DNA from: Heterocephalus glaber
Lineage: Eukaryota; Chordata; Mammalia; Rodentia; Bathyergidae
DNA: 64,000 nt
Direction: 5' to 3'
Assembly: GCF_000247695.1 (NCBI RefSeq)
Contig: NW_004624742.1
Span: 6,312,715-6,376,714, forward strand
Part shown: positions 45,545 through 58,824 of the stretch, piece by piece
Layout: the number at the start of each line of letters is the position of its first letter
How positions within the stretch are numbered: the stretch's first letter is position 1
Program-made: the position numbers and the translations under genes
Notes under the pieces: model-generated
Databases searched by the model: none
The model's input: only the letters and a program-made list of their open reading frames with translations
What the model was told of the DNA's origin: nothing

Positions 45545-46522
45545 CTGAGTGATAACCAGCAGGGCTCGCCCCCCTTGTCCTCTGCCCTGCCTGTTGCCAA
45601 CAGTGCCTCTAACACCCCTGATGAGCCTATGGATTTGGATGGAGCCGAAGACAACCATGCGAGCCTGCTGGAGGGGCCAGGCGGGCAGCCTCTGAAGAGC
45701 CTCTGGCCCTCGGCCCGGAAGAAGGAATGGAGCAAAAAGGAGCCTGTGGCTGGCTCCCTCTTTGAGGGGAGAGAAGTTGGGCCCAAGGGCCCCTGCTCTG
45801 GAGAGGAGGATGAGGAGCTTGGGGACAGGGTTCCCAATGGCATCTTGGCTGCCAGTGTTGGTGGGGGTGGCCCCAGTGTGCCCTACGGGGAGCCTCCATA
45901 TCCCTGCAAAGAAGGGGAAAACAGCAAGGACAGGAGCGAGGACAGTGGGCAAAGTGGGAGTGAGAGGGCCAGTGGCCATGCCGGTGCTCACTACATGTAT
46001 CGGCAGGAGGGCTACAAGATGGTGTCATACGAGGACAACCTATATGTGTGCATCCCCTGCTCCAAAGGTTTCCCCAGCTCTGAGCAGCTCAATGCCCATG
46101 TGGAGACACACACAGAAGAAGAGCTGTCCATCAAGGAGGAGGGAGCCTATGAGACAGGAAGCAGGGGTGTTAAGGAAGAGACTGAGGACCTGTTGGTGTC
46201 CAGTGCAGCATATGCGGTGGAGGCTTGGCCCTTTAAGCACTCAATCTGTCAGAAGACCTACAAGGACCCAGCCACTCTGAGGCAGCACAAGAAGTTGCAC
46301 TTGCTGATGCGGCCCTATCCCTGTGAGGTCTGTGGCAAGACGTTCACACAGCGTAGCACCATGACATGCCACAAGCGGAGCCACATGGGCCTGAAGCCCT
46401 TTGTCTGCAATGAATGTGGCATGTGCTTCACCCACCAGTACCGCCTCACCGAGCACATGCGTGTACACTCAGGTGAGAAGCCCTATGAGTGCCACCTCCG
46501 TGGAGGCAAGTTCACCCAGTAG
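45545..46522 (+). pseudogene. HIC2: HIC2 retrocopy: linker and zinc fingers
   Basis: After the 2-nt insertion the frame continues with NTPDEPMDLDGAEDN and an acidic linker, then HYMYRQEGYKMVSYEDN. Finger 1 (YVCIPCSKGF, about 46045-46115) keeps Cys2His2. Finger 2 (FKHSICQKTY) has lost its first Cys. Finger 3 (YPCEVCGKTF) and finger 4 (FVCNECGMCF) are intact and joined by normal linkers, with HSGEKPYEC before finger 5. Finger 5 (CHLRGGKFTQ) has lost its second Cys and stops at TAG 46520-46522 where HIC2 has Gln. This is the longest remaining open frame of the locus, 315 codons from Met 45575, but it lacks the BTB domain. Confidence 0.92.
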
Positions 46523-49500
46523 CGCCACCTGATCAGCCACCTGATCAGAAGGGACCAGAGCCCAAGGTCCAGCTGTAGGCACCTGGTGGCCCCTCTGGCC
46601 CAGCCTCCCCACACCCAGAGCTTTAATCAACAGTCTGTACCAAGAGAAGCCAAGAGGAGGGAAGCCAGAGGGCCCACCCCTGCGCATGTAGTGCTGGACC
46701 ATTCTACCTCCCTGTCCCACCCAGGGTCCCAGCTCCCTGCAGGGGCTGCAGCAGAGCTGGAGTGGGTCACGTGGGTCTCAGTGGGACCAGGTCCCTTTCT
46801 TGCAGGCTGGTTGGAGAAGGGGAAGTGTTTGTGTGTGTGTGTGGGGGGGTATCCCCCTCCACGCTGGTGAGGGACAAGGCTGCCTGTGGCCAAGGGTGGT
46901 ATCTGGGGCAGGCCCCTACCCGCCAGGGACCGTGTCTGTGTGTGCACGTGTGCTTGTGTCTGTGTGGGTGTGTCCGACCCTAGCTCTGACAGGAGCGGGT
47001 GTTGAGGGGACAGCTCCTTTCCTCCTTGAGCTAAAGTGGCATTGCTCACTGGCGCTGGGACAGTCAGGGTGACCTCACCACCTGCCTCTACAACTGAAGA
47101 GCCCTCTGGGCCTGTGGTGCTGTTATTCCTACTGATCTATTCCTTTTTTGTTGTTATTGTTTTGTTTTGTTTCCCTTTTTGAATTCTATTTTTTAAACTA
47201 AAACAAACAATAGTTTATTTTCTTCCTGCCTCTTTGGGGCTGAGCCTGGGTCTGCAGACTGAATGTAACTGAGGCAGCTGCCTCTCCCTGTCATCCCTCC
47301 AGCTCTGGCAGGTGCTGTAGGGTGCAGCAGTAAACCCACCTCTCCAGGCCCAGAAGCCCTTCTTGCCCAAAGGCTTCCGTGTTCCCCAGCCTTGCCTGGG
47401 CCACCTCAAGAGAGTGTGCTTTTCCTATAGTTTCCAAGGAATATTCTTTGTCTAGAGGTACTTGCTTTTTATTGAGAAAGCCCCGTGTAACATTTGTGGG
47501 TCTGTTGGAACTGGAAGGTCTGGGGGTGGGGCAGGCTGGCCTCAATGCCAGGATCGTTGGTACTTGCATTTTTCATTTCTGTGTGTGTGGGTAAGTGTGT
47601 CATGTGTGTTGTGCGTACAGACAGATGTTTCACTTTCCTGCCTCGCCGAACAAGGTGGAGAGACTTCTGACCTTTTGCTACCTCTTGAATTCACAGAAAC
47701 AGTATGTTGTTGATAGGCAGTTGAGGCCTAGATGCTTTTGTTTTCCTCTGGGGGGAATGAGCCAGGCTTGGGCTGGCCAGGGCACCCTCCTGGGTTGGAT
47801 GCTGTCCTCAGGGCATGCCCTGCTCACTGAGCCCAGATGAGAGTTGAGTGTGGGGCAGGCTACCGGGCAGGTTCAGGGCATCTGAGCAAGAGAAGCTAGG
47901 AGGGGAGGGGACAGGTCTCAGCAGCTCCTTGCCAGGGCCAGGATGAGGTGGAAGTGAGCCCCCTTCCATCCTGTCCCCTCACCTTGAGCTTAGAGCAGCA
48001 GCCTCCACCTGGCCAGTGAGGTGTCAGGAGGAGGTGACTAAAGCAAGGGGAACTAGCATCAACACCTCTGAGCAGGCCTGGCTCCCAGCCACTCTGGTTA
48101 AGAGTCTGGCCACCACTCACGGGCTCAGTTTTGTTGCCCCTTAACCATGGCCTTTTCAGTCATCTTCAGTACTTCCATGGGCCTCTGCTGGGCTCCAGGC
48201 CAGACCAAGGTTGCCATGCTTGGTCCTAATGTCCTCTGCCAACTGGAGCTGCAGGGCTGGGCCAACAGGGTTTATCTTCTTCATTCTGTTTCATGTTTTT
48301 CTTTTCTTTTTTCTTTTCAATTTTAAGTTTAGACCAAAAAATATCAGAGTCATCCCCTACCCCCAGCCCTCCAAAGACTGTCCAGCTGAAAACAGCCTGA
48401 GTTCAGGGACCTGAGTGGTGAATGGTGTGTTCTTGGAAGTGAGGGCGCTCTGGCCATATGAGGAGGGCTCCTGGCTAAGCCCTCCACGTGGTGTCCCCAG
48501 CTGGCCACTCTTCCCTTTGGGTGAGAGACGTAAAGAACTGGACCCTGGGTTTCAGTTCCAACAAGTCAGGCTGAGCACCTGGCAGAGGAGACTCCTGGGC
48601 TCCACCCCACCCAGGGAGGGGGCTGAGCTGTGAACTTAAGCCCCCTACAAAGAGTCTGTACCACATGGGAGTTGTGCACATGCCTGGCCACGTTCATGGC
48701 CTCCCGGGCCGTGGGCAGCCACATCTGTGAGGTGATTCAAAAGTAGGTGATTCCTCTGGAGAACTTCAGGGACTGGGAGCAAAGCCCCCTCCCTCAATGA
48801 CATCTGTGCGGCATAGTAATGTACCCACCTTAGTATTGTATCAAGACTTTTCTGTATTTTAATGAGAAAGCAAAACACTAGTTTCCTATTTAAGATTTTA
48901 AGAGTTTATGGGGCAGGGTGGAGGTGACACAATTCTTGGTTTTGTTTTCCTTTTCCTTTGACTCCATGTCTGGTGCGTGGTTGAGAGTGTGTGTGTACAG
49001 ATGTTAAGAGCCTCGCAAAGAAATTAGGCCGTAGGAGGCCAAGGTGACTTTCAGTTCTCTGCTTTAGTCACTTAATTCCTGAATGTTTCCGAGAAACAGG
49101 AAACAGAATAGCAGATGTTATACAGGAGAGAAGATAAAAACAAAAGAATGAAAAAAAAGGAAAAAAAAAGAAAGCTCATACCCAAATTCACAAAACCTAT
49201 TTTTTAAATCAAAGCATATTTTGAATGAGTATGGAACCTCAATGGGCTCAGAAAAAAGATACTAATATATTTATCTCATTGTTTACATAAACTTCTACAG
49301 TTTCAGGCTCAGCAGCTGTAAGGCCAGTCCCAGGGAATCATTACCTTCTGGTGGGAGGTCCTTCTGAGTCGGCCTGGAATGGCTCACGGGCAGAGAGGTA
49401 GTCCTGGGGGCCAGGAACAGGCTAGAAGCCTCTCTGGACTCACGTGAGCCCTCATCCCCACTGGGGGAGCTGGGCTGATGGTCCGCTGCCCCACACCGTC

Positions 49501-50208
49501 AGTATTCACTGGCTCCCAGGCCCCCCGTGCAGGAGTACAATCTAGCTGGGTGGGTGGGCAGGCAGATCCTTGCCCTTCTGTGGCCGTTCTGAGTAGGAGG
49601 AGGCCTGGGCAGCCAGGAAGTGGGGCTCAGGAAGCAGGTGCTACATCCGTTCTGTCCCCAGGCTTGGGGGACAAAAGCTGAAGGCATCAAGTCTGAGAAG
49701 AGCAGATGAGTCCTCAGCCCTGCCATGCCCCCTTTAAGGGGCCAAGGTCCTGCTCTTCCCCAGAGTCATGTTCGAGCTGATGTTACTGAACTTGTGAATT
49801 GGATGCGGGTAATGAGGGACTGGAGAGGGACCTGACCAGAGCCTCAGTCTGACATTCCAAACCAGGGATGGGTGGGAGCTGTGGGAATTGCAGCTGCCCA
49901 GGACCCCCTTCCTAGGATGCCCCCAGCTTCAGTCACCCCCTTTAATTCTCTACCAGGAACCCCTCCCCCTACCTCACCTTGCTATTTATTGCTATAATTT
50001 ATTGACTTCAAAAATGCTGCCTAACAGATCTCATGGAACAGGGAGGGTCCCCGGGGCTCACACACACACACACACACACACACACTTGGCAGGGCCCCAT
50101 GGGGCCAGGTGCTGGGGGGAGTCTCTCTGTACCCGACCCATCACTTGCTTACCCCCTGCCCCTCTGGGGGCTCCGGGTTGGGCACTGGCCCACTTCCAAA
50201 TACCTCTA

Positions 50209-51285
<1,077 letters not shown>

Positions 51286-51582
51286 AGGGATGGGATAATA
51301 GTTGTTTTGTTTCAGTGGAACTGGAAGAGGGATCATGTTCTACTACGCCCTTCCAGAGAGGGGGAGGGACATTGGGATCACACTCCTGTACTGACCACCG
51401 CCATTGTCACTCATCGCATTGAATTTGCCACCCTCGAGAATTTGGATAAATTCAGGTCAGAGCTGCAGGTATGCAGTCCTCCAGTGTTGTAGAAAAACAA
51501 TTCACTGATGACTGATCTCTCCATTCAGAAGCGTGCAGTCTTAATGTACAGTGATGAGAAACTGTTATTTTATGATCTTTTC

Positions 51583-51588
51583 ATTAAA
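51583..51588 (+). terminator. ATTAAA polyadenylation signal of the HIC2 retrocopy
   Basis: ATTAAA lies about 10-20 bases before the A-rich tail and the right target-site duplication, the expected place for the source mRNA's poly(A) signal. Confidence 0.75.
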
Positions 51589-51609
51589 AGCTTGATTGAA
51601 AACAACAAC

Positions 51610-51627
51610 AAAAAAATTAAAACTAGA
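51610..51627 (+). repeat. Target-site duplication, right copy
   Basis: AAAAAAATTAAAACTAGA, identical over 18 bases to 44493-44510. Its A run merges with the retrocopy tail. Confidence 0.95.
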
Positions 51628-52262
51628 GGTTCAGTAGGGGCATCTAGCTGTGCCTCTTCTGGGTATCTTCCTAAAAGAGTTAAAAGCATCATATCACAGT
51701 GATATATGTATACACATGTTTATAGCACAGCACAATTAATGATAGCTAAATCTTGGAAACAGCCCATATGCAAATCAACAAATGTTTTGATAAAGAAAAT
51801 GTGGTTTCTATATACACTGAAGTACTGCTCTGCCATAAAGAAGGAAGAACTCAAGACGTTTTCAAGTGAATGGACCCACTTCCAGACCATAATGTTAAGT
51901 GAAATAAATCAGACACACAAGCTTAAATATCACATTGTTTCTCTTGTGTGAGAAACTCAAAGGGTAAATAAGGAACAAAATGGAAGATAGATATCTGGAA
52001 GAAGGAAGAACATGTTCAAATGGGAATTTGAATAAGGGAGGGGCGAAGGGGAAGGGGAGAAAGGGAAAAGGTATTTAAAAAAGAATGGAAGGGGAAAAAA
52101 TGGAAACAAAGCTGTTGTAAATGGGAAGAGGAAGAAGGGTTAAATGGAGGGGAGGTAAATGGTGGAAAAAGAATTAAGACATAGTATGTACAGGTACAAA
52201 TTCCCTATGATGAATACAATCATTATGTATGGCAAATAGGCACTAATAAAAATTTTTAAAAA
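51628..52262 (+). mobile_element. L1 3' end (continuation of the split L1)
   Basis: Continues the L1 broken at 44510: 'TCTTCTGGGTATCTTCCTAA', 'GTATACACATGTTTATAGCA', 'TTCTATATACACTGAAGTAC', then a purine-rich 3' UTR (about 51985-52170) and an AATAAAAATTT end near 52245. Confidence 0.9.
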
Positions 52263-52639
52263 TGAGTCAGAGGAAAAATTAAACTAGTGTTATTTAATAT
52301 CTGGAGCCCTAGAAGGATTAAATAAAAGATTATATAAAGTTTTAGGATTTTTCATTTTTGACAACCCCTGGGGTTGTCATGGTTCCTTACACATGTAACT
52401 AATAAATAACATTTGGTAATTTAATGTTGGTGAAGTCTGTTGCTTCACTGTATTCTTTAGAAAATAATAGACTTATCGTATTTTCATGTCATATATAGAA
52501 AGATGTAATTTAGTATAGATAAGTACAAAGGGACATACCTTTATAAATATGTTAAAACATGTGGTTTTTCTCCTCTGACAATTCAAATATTCAATAATAA
52601 TAATGACAATAATAATGTTTATTATTGAAGCTTCACAAT
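52263..52639. other. No recognisable feature
   Basis: AT-rich; nothing recognised. Confidence 0.4.
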
Positions 52640-52830
52640 GTAAGTTTTACTGTGCCAAGCTTTATATGTGTCTCATTTCTTCACCAGCACCTTTCGAGAA
52701 GGGTATTTTTTTTTACATTTTATAGGTGAAGAAACTGTGTACTGAGATGTTCAGCAACTCCTCTCAGCACTTGGCTCCAACCTGCAGCTCCAACACAGGT
52801 CTGGGTAATGACAAAATCCTTGCTTCTAGT
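52640..52830 (-). repeat. MIR SINE
   Basis: Antisense MIR: 'GTGCCAAGCTTTATATGTGT', CTCATTTCTTCACCAGCACC, 'ATTTTATAGGTGAAGAAACT'. Confidence 0.7.
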
Positions 52831-52962
52831 CATACCCTATGATTCTCCTCACCCCACCCCCCCAATAATAAACACAAAATGGAGTTTTAAAGTCCAGTTT
52901 TAGATATCATAAATTTTTAAAACTTCAGATGCTCATTAAGCATGATTATTAAAAGTCTATGA

Positions 52963-53068
52963 AGGGCCAGGGATTTAGCTCAGTGGTTCTGCCACCTGCC
53001 TCAAAAGCACAAGGTCCCGAGTTGATTTCCCGGTACCAAACAAACAAACAAAAAATTTGTAAAAGTAA
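52963..53068 (+). repeat. ID-family SINE
   Basis: GGGCCAGGGATTTAGCTCAG, GTTCTGCCACCTGCCTC, CCCGGTACC, CAAA tail. TAAAAGTCTATGA at 52950-52962 and 53069-53081 is the target-site duplication. Confidence 0.95.
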
Positions 53069-53174
53069 TAAAAGTCTATGAGAGTTTCAAGGATAACTGT
53101 GGCATGATAATAATTTTGTGTGTAGGAAAAGAAGAGCCTCCTAGTGGCCTAAAAGAAATTAATTAACATAAACT

Positions 53175-53305
53175 GGAGCCAGGAGTGGTGGTGCATGCCT
53201 GTAATTCCAGCATTTGGGAAGCTGAGGCAGGAGGATTGCCACATATTTGAGGCCAGCCTGAACTACACAGCTAGACAATGTTTTAAAACAAGCAAACAAA
53301 AAAAG
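53175..53305 (+). repeat. B1 SINE
   Basis: GAGCCAGGAGTGGTGGTGC, TGCCTGTAATTCCAGCATTT, GAGGCAGGAGGATTGCC, AGCCTGAACTACACAGC, A-rich tail. Confidence 0.88.
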
Positions 53306-54779
53306 GAACTTGATAAGCATCTACTATGGTATGTGCAAATTTTAGAAAATATTATTTCAAATGATAATTTTTCCATAATATAATAATCTACTTAGTAAGA
53401 TATAAAAGTCTAATGATTATAGATTTCAAAAGATCTTCTATTATATTGTTTAGGTCAAAGTAAACTACAATGAAATTTTTACTTTTTTTCATTCACTTCC
53501 AATAAGAAAAAAAAATTGAGAATTTATAAGAAAATTATTTTAAACCCTGAGATAGAACAAAAAAGCACACTGAGAGAAAACCTAAATCCAAAAGCTTGTC
53601 AGAAATGTGCAGAAATCTCAGCAGGCAAATATGAAATGTTTTTGCCGTACCCAGCAGACCAGGTACTGAAACCCTGAGACATAAAACAACCCATCAAAGC
53701 AGGAATCATCTAGAGAGAAGAAAATAACCAGTCTATCACTTAAGGCATCGGGCTTAAAATATTAAAGATGAGGCAATACTTTATAAAGGACTCTGTGGCC
53801 ATTGTTAAAGTAGAATGTGCTCAGAGGCTTCAGTTTAGTGCACCAAAGTAGCTGGTTCCCTGAAGCTGTTTGCGTCCATCCCGCTCTTCTCCTGTACTAG
53901 GATCACTGTGATTAAAGGGCTATGGCATCATAGAAGCTTGGACCCTGTTTATTTCTCTTTGCCCTTGAAGCTGTATTTCCAGAAGCATCATAGCATACTA
54001 CGGATAGACCAAAAGAAAGAAAAAAAGAATAAAGAGCAAAAGAAAAGAAAGAAAATTAACTTTTTCAGCATTGTGATGCCAATTTGGGGATTTGGATCTC
54101 AAACTGAATCAACTGAACAAGTGATGTCAATTCTTTTTTTTTTTTTTTCTACATAATGATAAGAATTTACAGATTGCATTTTGGCCTTTTGGGTAAGATC
54201 AAGTGATAGTAATTTACCAACATATCCCTATAAAACATGTAATTGATTGGTACTATTTAGTATGCTTTTCTTTTCTATTGTTTGAAAAGAAATTGTGTTT
54301 ACTCCTTTCTCCTAATGATGATAAAATTTTATATTAATCTTAGGGTACAAAAATTATAAAGAAAGTATGAATACCTTTCATGTTAAATTAATTGTCGTCT
54401 ACCAGGAATTAATGAACACATTTTTAGAAAAGCACTGTATTTTTCACTCTTAGTAACAATATGTCTTGCATCTTAATACACACTGTGGCTCTGGGTCTGG
54501 TCAAAGTAGCAGACTATTCATACTCAGTGTTTAGTTTCACCTTCAAAACAGTCCTCAGAGAAAAAGGCCCAAGTCATCAGTGATAAATCAGCATGAGTGA
54601 TGGAATATAGAGTATTACTTAGACATTAGGCTCTTGTAGATTGTCAATCATTTTTTCAAAGTGGGTGAGAAAAAGAGACATCTTTGTAACCTGTACTAAA
54701 ACTCAGAAAGATGTTCAGAATTTTTTCATCCTCTCTTTAACACCAGAAGTAAAAATTTTAAACAACATTTACTCAAATC
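53306..54779. other. No recognisable gene or repeat
   Basis: 1.5 kb AT-rich, unique-looking; the longest frame is 82 codons with no motif. Confidence 0.4.
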
Positions 54780-54792
54780 CTAACCAATTTTT

Positions 54793-54869
54793 TTTTTTTT
54801 GGTACTGGGGATAGAACCCAGGACTTCAAGCTTGCAAGGCAGGCATGGTGCCCCCGAGCTAATTCCCAG
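54793..54869 (-). repeat. ID-family SINE
   Basis: Antisense: TTGGTACTGGGGATAGAACC, 'GCTTGCAAGGCAGGCATGG', CCGAGCTAATTCCCAGC. CTAACCAATTTTT (54780) and CTAACTAATTTTT (54870) flank it. Confidence 0.88.
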
Positions 54870-54882
54870 CTAACTAATTTTT

Positions 54883-55329
54883 TAAAACTATTGAACAATT
54901 ATTTTCATATGGGCAGGGAAGGAGGATTCTATATCTGTATTTAGGAAGCTGAAATAAATTTTTCACAACTGTTAATCTACTTACCATGGAAAAAACAGTA
55001 TCTAATTTAAATTGATATTTATCAAAACTGAGAGTACTAAGTAAAACTTAAACATTATTCAACTAGGAATTAGGTACTTGTTATTTAGGCAATAGATATG
55101 AATGGTATCACTGATTAGAGCTACAAATAATATAAGTGATATATAGATGATTATTCATGAAAACTCTAAGACTCCAAGGAATCCCTATCTCTGAATAATA
55201 CTCCAGAGAACAGAAAGGGAGACACACAAAAGCCAAGGATTTGAGAGGATGGATTCCTGGTCCCTGCAACTACTTCTGCCCTTGCTTTAGTCAGACCTAC
55301 TCTTCTTATTGCTTGGTTTGTGTTTTGGC
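54883..55329. other. No recognisable feature
   Basis: AT-rich; nothing recognised. Confidence 0.4.
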
Positions 55330-55605
55330 TTTTTTAAAAATTCATTAAGTTTATTGGTACATTTTGGGTATACAGTATGATGACATTCATCATTGGAAAC
55401 TTGTAGCTCTCGATGATATATCCTGGTTCTTATTTTTTCCCCTTCCCCTGCCCTCCCTTCACCCCCTCCACCCCTCTCTATTTACAAAGACTTTGTTTCC
55501 ATTTTTTCCTTTTCTAATATTTTTTCCTTTCCCTTCTTTCCTTTCCCCTACTCCTCCCACTTCCCTTTCCCCTTTAAACCTTTTCTTCCTGTTTTACAGT
55601 ATGCT
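55330..55605 (-). mobile_element. L1 3' UTR end, antisense
   Basis: 'TTTATTGGTACATTTTGGGT' and 'GATGACATTCATCATTGG' match the antisense 3' terminus of the L1 at 52200-52260 and the copy at 63915. It is followed by a long pyrimidine tract, the antisense of the L1 3' UTR polypurine tract. Confidence 0.75.
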
Positions 55606-56068
55606 TTGGCTTTTATATAAGACTTTTTCTTCTAGTGTAGGGGTATTTTTATTATTTTATCTAACTCATTGGCTTATGGACCTATGTTATATTATAGCTC
55701 AGGAGCTAGATAGAAACCCAAATTAACAACACTTTAAACAAGATAGACATTTATTTCTTTAATTTCATCTCATTTAACATTTTGGTGGTTGGTGTTTCAG
55801 GGCTATAAGGGGAGCTTCACTCCATAAGGTTGTGTGAGAACCTAGATTTCTTCCATCTTGTTGTCACAAAGTATTTTTCATGCGCATATTGCCCCAATTA
55901 TTCAGCATCATTTCTGCCTTCTAGTTAGCACCAGCAGGGAATAAAAACAGTTTAAGGGTAGCCTGAGAGGTGCATATATTATTACTGTTCAAACACCAGA
56001 GGCCAGAAGTCGATCATATATGACTAGCAGCAAGGGAGACTGGGAAATGGAACTTTCATCTGAACAAT
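55606..56068. other. No recognisable feature
   Basis: Nothing recognised. Confidence 0.35.
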
Positions 56069-56079
56069 TAAAATTCAGA

Positions 56080-56163
56080 GGGGCCAGGGATTTAGCTCAG
56101 TGGTTCTAGTGCCTGCCTTGAAAGCGGAAGGTCCTGAGTTCAATCCCTGGTACCCCAAAAAAA
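56080..56163 (+). repeat. ID-family SINE
   Basis: GGGGCCAGGGATTTAGCTCAG-type head (first bases shared with flank), GTTCTAGTGCCTGCC, GAGTTCAATCCCTGGTACC. TAAAATTCAGA at 56069-56079 and 56164-56174. Confidence 0.95.
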
Positions 56164-56174
56164 TAAAATTCAGA

Positions 56175-56706
56175 AGTTTCATTGCCAAAGGAAGAAGGGG
56201 AGAATGGGCCCTGCATAATAATTAGCATCCTCAACCACATAGTCTTAAATTTTATGCTTTTAGAAATTGATAATCAAAATATTCCTATTTCATATTGAAG
56301 TTCTCTGAATACTTTCTAAAATGTTCATGTTTATGGTGAATGTGCACCAGATTTGAGGCTCTTGGTTGTGTTTAGGGGAAAAGAGGAAAATATTTGGCTA
56401 CTGTCCACATCTCAGCCAGAATAAGGGGCATGAAATCATTGGAGCATACTCAGAAATTCTACTGTCCCCATCTGCTCAAATCTTGACAAGATTGGGAAAA
56501 TGTTTTCATAATAAAAGTAATTATTTGCAAAGTTCCTTTAAGGATTTTCTCCTTCCCCGTCTCTCTTTTTTTATGAATAAAATACTATTTCCCCTCTGAG
56601 TTCTGGAAATGATGGGGTCAGGTGGAACCTTACCCACAGAGGAGTTCAGATTACAAGTAACCATTCAGTTGATGAGAACAATATTTTTTTATTTGTAGAA
56701 AGATAG
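56175..56706. other. No recognisable feature
   Basis: Nothing recognised. Confidence 0.35.
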
Positions 56707-56872
56707 ATCTGGGCCAGGTGTGATGGTGCATGGCTGTAATCCCAGCACTTAGGAGGTTGAGACAGAAGAATTGCCACAAGTTTGAGGCCAGTCTGGCCTA
56801 CATAGTGAATTCAAGGCCCTCCTGGACTATATGTCCAAAATATGTCTGTCTCAAAAAATAAATAAATAAATA
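56707..56872 (+). repeat. B1 SINE
   Basis: GGGCCAGGTGTGATGGTGC, GCTGTAATCCCAGCACTTAG, 'AGGCCAGTCTGGCCTACATA', AAATAAATAAATA tail. Confidence 0.9.
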
Positions 56873-57520
56873 TTTTTTTTAAAAAGATAGGTCTCTCTCA
56901 AAGAAAAGACAAAATTTTAACTTAAAACTAAAAGCAGAGTCAGTTGTCAGAACTCCTTAATAGTGAAAGATTATTCAAAACAAAAGTGTTCCAATTATCT
57001 TAGCCATATATGATGATGGGGGAGGGGGTGTCTAGTCCCAGAAAGAATGTTTGAAAGCTGTCACATAATATTACTTTAAAAATATTCGTACATACATATA
57101 TCAATATCCAAATTGTAAAATAGAGTATGTTCAACAGAATTAGATCCTGCTCTCTAGGAATGTAAATGTCAAAACTAGAATTATTACTCTAGCTAACAAG
57201 TAAACACAAACAAGAATATGCTAAAAATAACAGGAATAAATGGCAAAATATTCATAGTTTGCCTACGTTTATCAATCAATTTTGCATTCTCAATGTTTAG
57301 AAAAAAGCTATAATTTTCTGATGCTGAGAAGTTAAGATTTCTAGAGTTTCCACTGACAGAGAATTAGCTACCATTTTAAAGGTAGAGATGTCCTAAAGAA
57401 TTTGAAAACTAACAGTTATCTAACCTTAGATATAGGTGTTGGATATGCTACATTATGGAAGAAAGTAGAACCAAGAAAATCCTCCTTGTCCTACAGAAAA
57501 TCCTTTTGAAAGAAACCTAT
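56873..57520. other. No recognisable feature
   Basis: AT-rich; nothing recognised. Confidence 0.4.
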
Positions 57521-57535
57521 AAAAAGTTAGCATGG

Positions 57536-57612
57536 GGACTGGGGATTTAGCTCAGTGGTTCCGGCACCTGGCTCGCAAGTGCAAGTTTGATCCCTGGTAC
57601 AAAAAAAAAAAA
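57536..57612 (+). repeat. ID-family SINE
   Basis: GGACTGGGGATTTAGCTCAG, GTTCCGGCACCTGGCTC, GTTTGATCCCTGGTAC, A tail. AAAAAGTTAGCATGG (57521) and AAAAATTTAGGATGG (57613) flank it. Confidence 0.93.
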
Positions 57613-57879
57613 AAAAATTTAGGATGGAATACTTAATAGAAATTGCTCTGGATTTTAGGAAATACAGTGTGTATTTTAAATAAAATATAACCAACTTGTG
57701 AATATGCTTCTAATAGGAAAATAAGGACCAGGCAAGTATTTCTATTTCTGAGAAGAAATACACCTTCATAATCAAATTGATTAAATTTATAAAACTTCAT
57801 CAAACTGATTAAATAAGCTACAAGACTGTAGTCTAAGAAGAAAGTATTCTAAAAGAAAATAAATTGAAAGACACACACA

Positions 57880-58560
57880 CAGACACATTTAGTACCATCC
57901 ATGTAAACTTCCCACTAACCGATTTGGAGCTTTACTATGAGTATGACACATGCCTTTGAGGAACAAATATATAAGGCAATGACAACAGAACAACAAAATG
58001 GTTGTTGTTGTTGACAATATTGCTGACTCCCAGTGGGAGTATGAAGAACTGGAAGGTAGCAAATGAAGGCACTTAAACAAGTTAGGAGAGAATTACAATG
58101 GTCACACTTAAGGATGAGGAATATTTGAATAAGACAATGGCAGTAAAGAGGAGGAAGGAATTAGGAGCTAGTGAATAGAATCAGCAGGATTGGGTGATAT
58201 ACTACAGAGAAGAGATAATTAAAGTTCATCAGAGAGGTGGGAATCATTATGTCACATAATAGACCAATACTCTGGCTTTTCAAAAGGTCAACTTGAGACT
58301 TTCCTACTTCCATTGCTTGAAAAATACTACTTTTATCAAGGCAAGTTTGTATAACCAAGAGAGATGAATACTAAGAAATAAAAAGGCTCAAAAGCATTAA
58401 GATATTTTACTGTGCAGCCGGGGATACAGTATACAGGACATTTGCAAGTCAGAGAAGAAAATAGTTGGTTTATATCTTGGAAGAACAAGACAATGCTAGG
58501 AAAGTTGTCTTTTCTTATTAAAAACCGCAGTGTAGAAATAGTCCCTCCCATCATTCAAAG
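57880..58560 (-). mobile_element. L2-like ancient LINE fragment
   Basis: Purine-rich words such as 'GGTCACACTTAAGGATGAGG' and 'TCATCAGAGAGGTGGGAATC' resemble the same ancient repeat as 26160-27120. Diverged; family assignment is tentative. Confidence 0.35.
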
Positions 58561-58632
58561 ATTTGGATGATAGAGATTATTTATAACTAATATTTATTTA
58601 TTTATTTATTGTATAGTTTACCAAATTCTAGC

Positions 58633-58824
58633 ACGATACATGATGTCATTTGCTCCTCATAGCATCTCTCAGGTAGGAAGGGCAGCTATTATTATTGTAA
58701 CTAAGATGAACAGTAACAATTTCAAAGTCATACAAATAGCAAACAATTGTTTATAGATTCCAAATTTTGGACTATTTCTTTTTCACTGTCTCTAAAGTTA
58801 GATCCCAGAGTTGTGACAGTGTGT
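58633..58824 (-). repeat. MIR-like segment, first copy of a direct duplication
   Basis: 'TCCTCATAGCATCTCTCAGG' and 'AAGTCATACAAATAGCAAAC' suggest antisense MIR. It is much closer to 59871-60063 than either is to MIR, so it was duplicated later. Confidence 0.7.

Noticed and set aside
44675..45552. Overlapping 125- and 256-codon plus-strand frames in the BTB region
   Set aside because: They are alternative frames of the broken HIC2 coding sequence; long frames arise from its high GC content.
45098..46028. 297- and 133-codon minus-strand frames
   Set aside because: Antisense shadows of the HIC2 coding sequence; no recognisable protein.
45575..46522. 315-codon open frame as a functional zinc-finger gene
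   Set aside because: It is the C-terminal half of a HIC2 retrocopy: no BTB domain in frame, upstream frameshifts, finger 2 and finger 5 lack zinc ligands, and it stops early at TAG. A truncated product cannot be excluded but nothing supports it.
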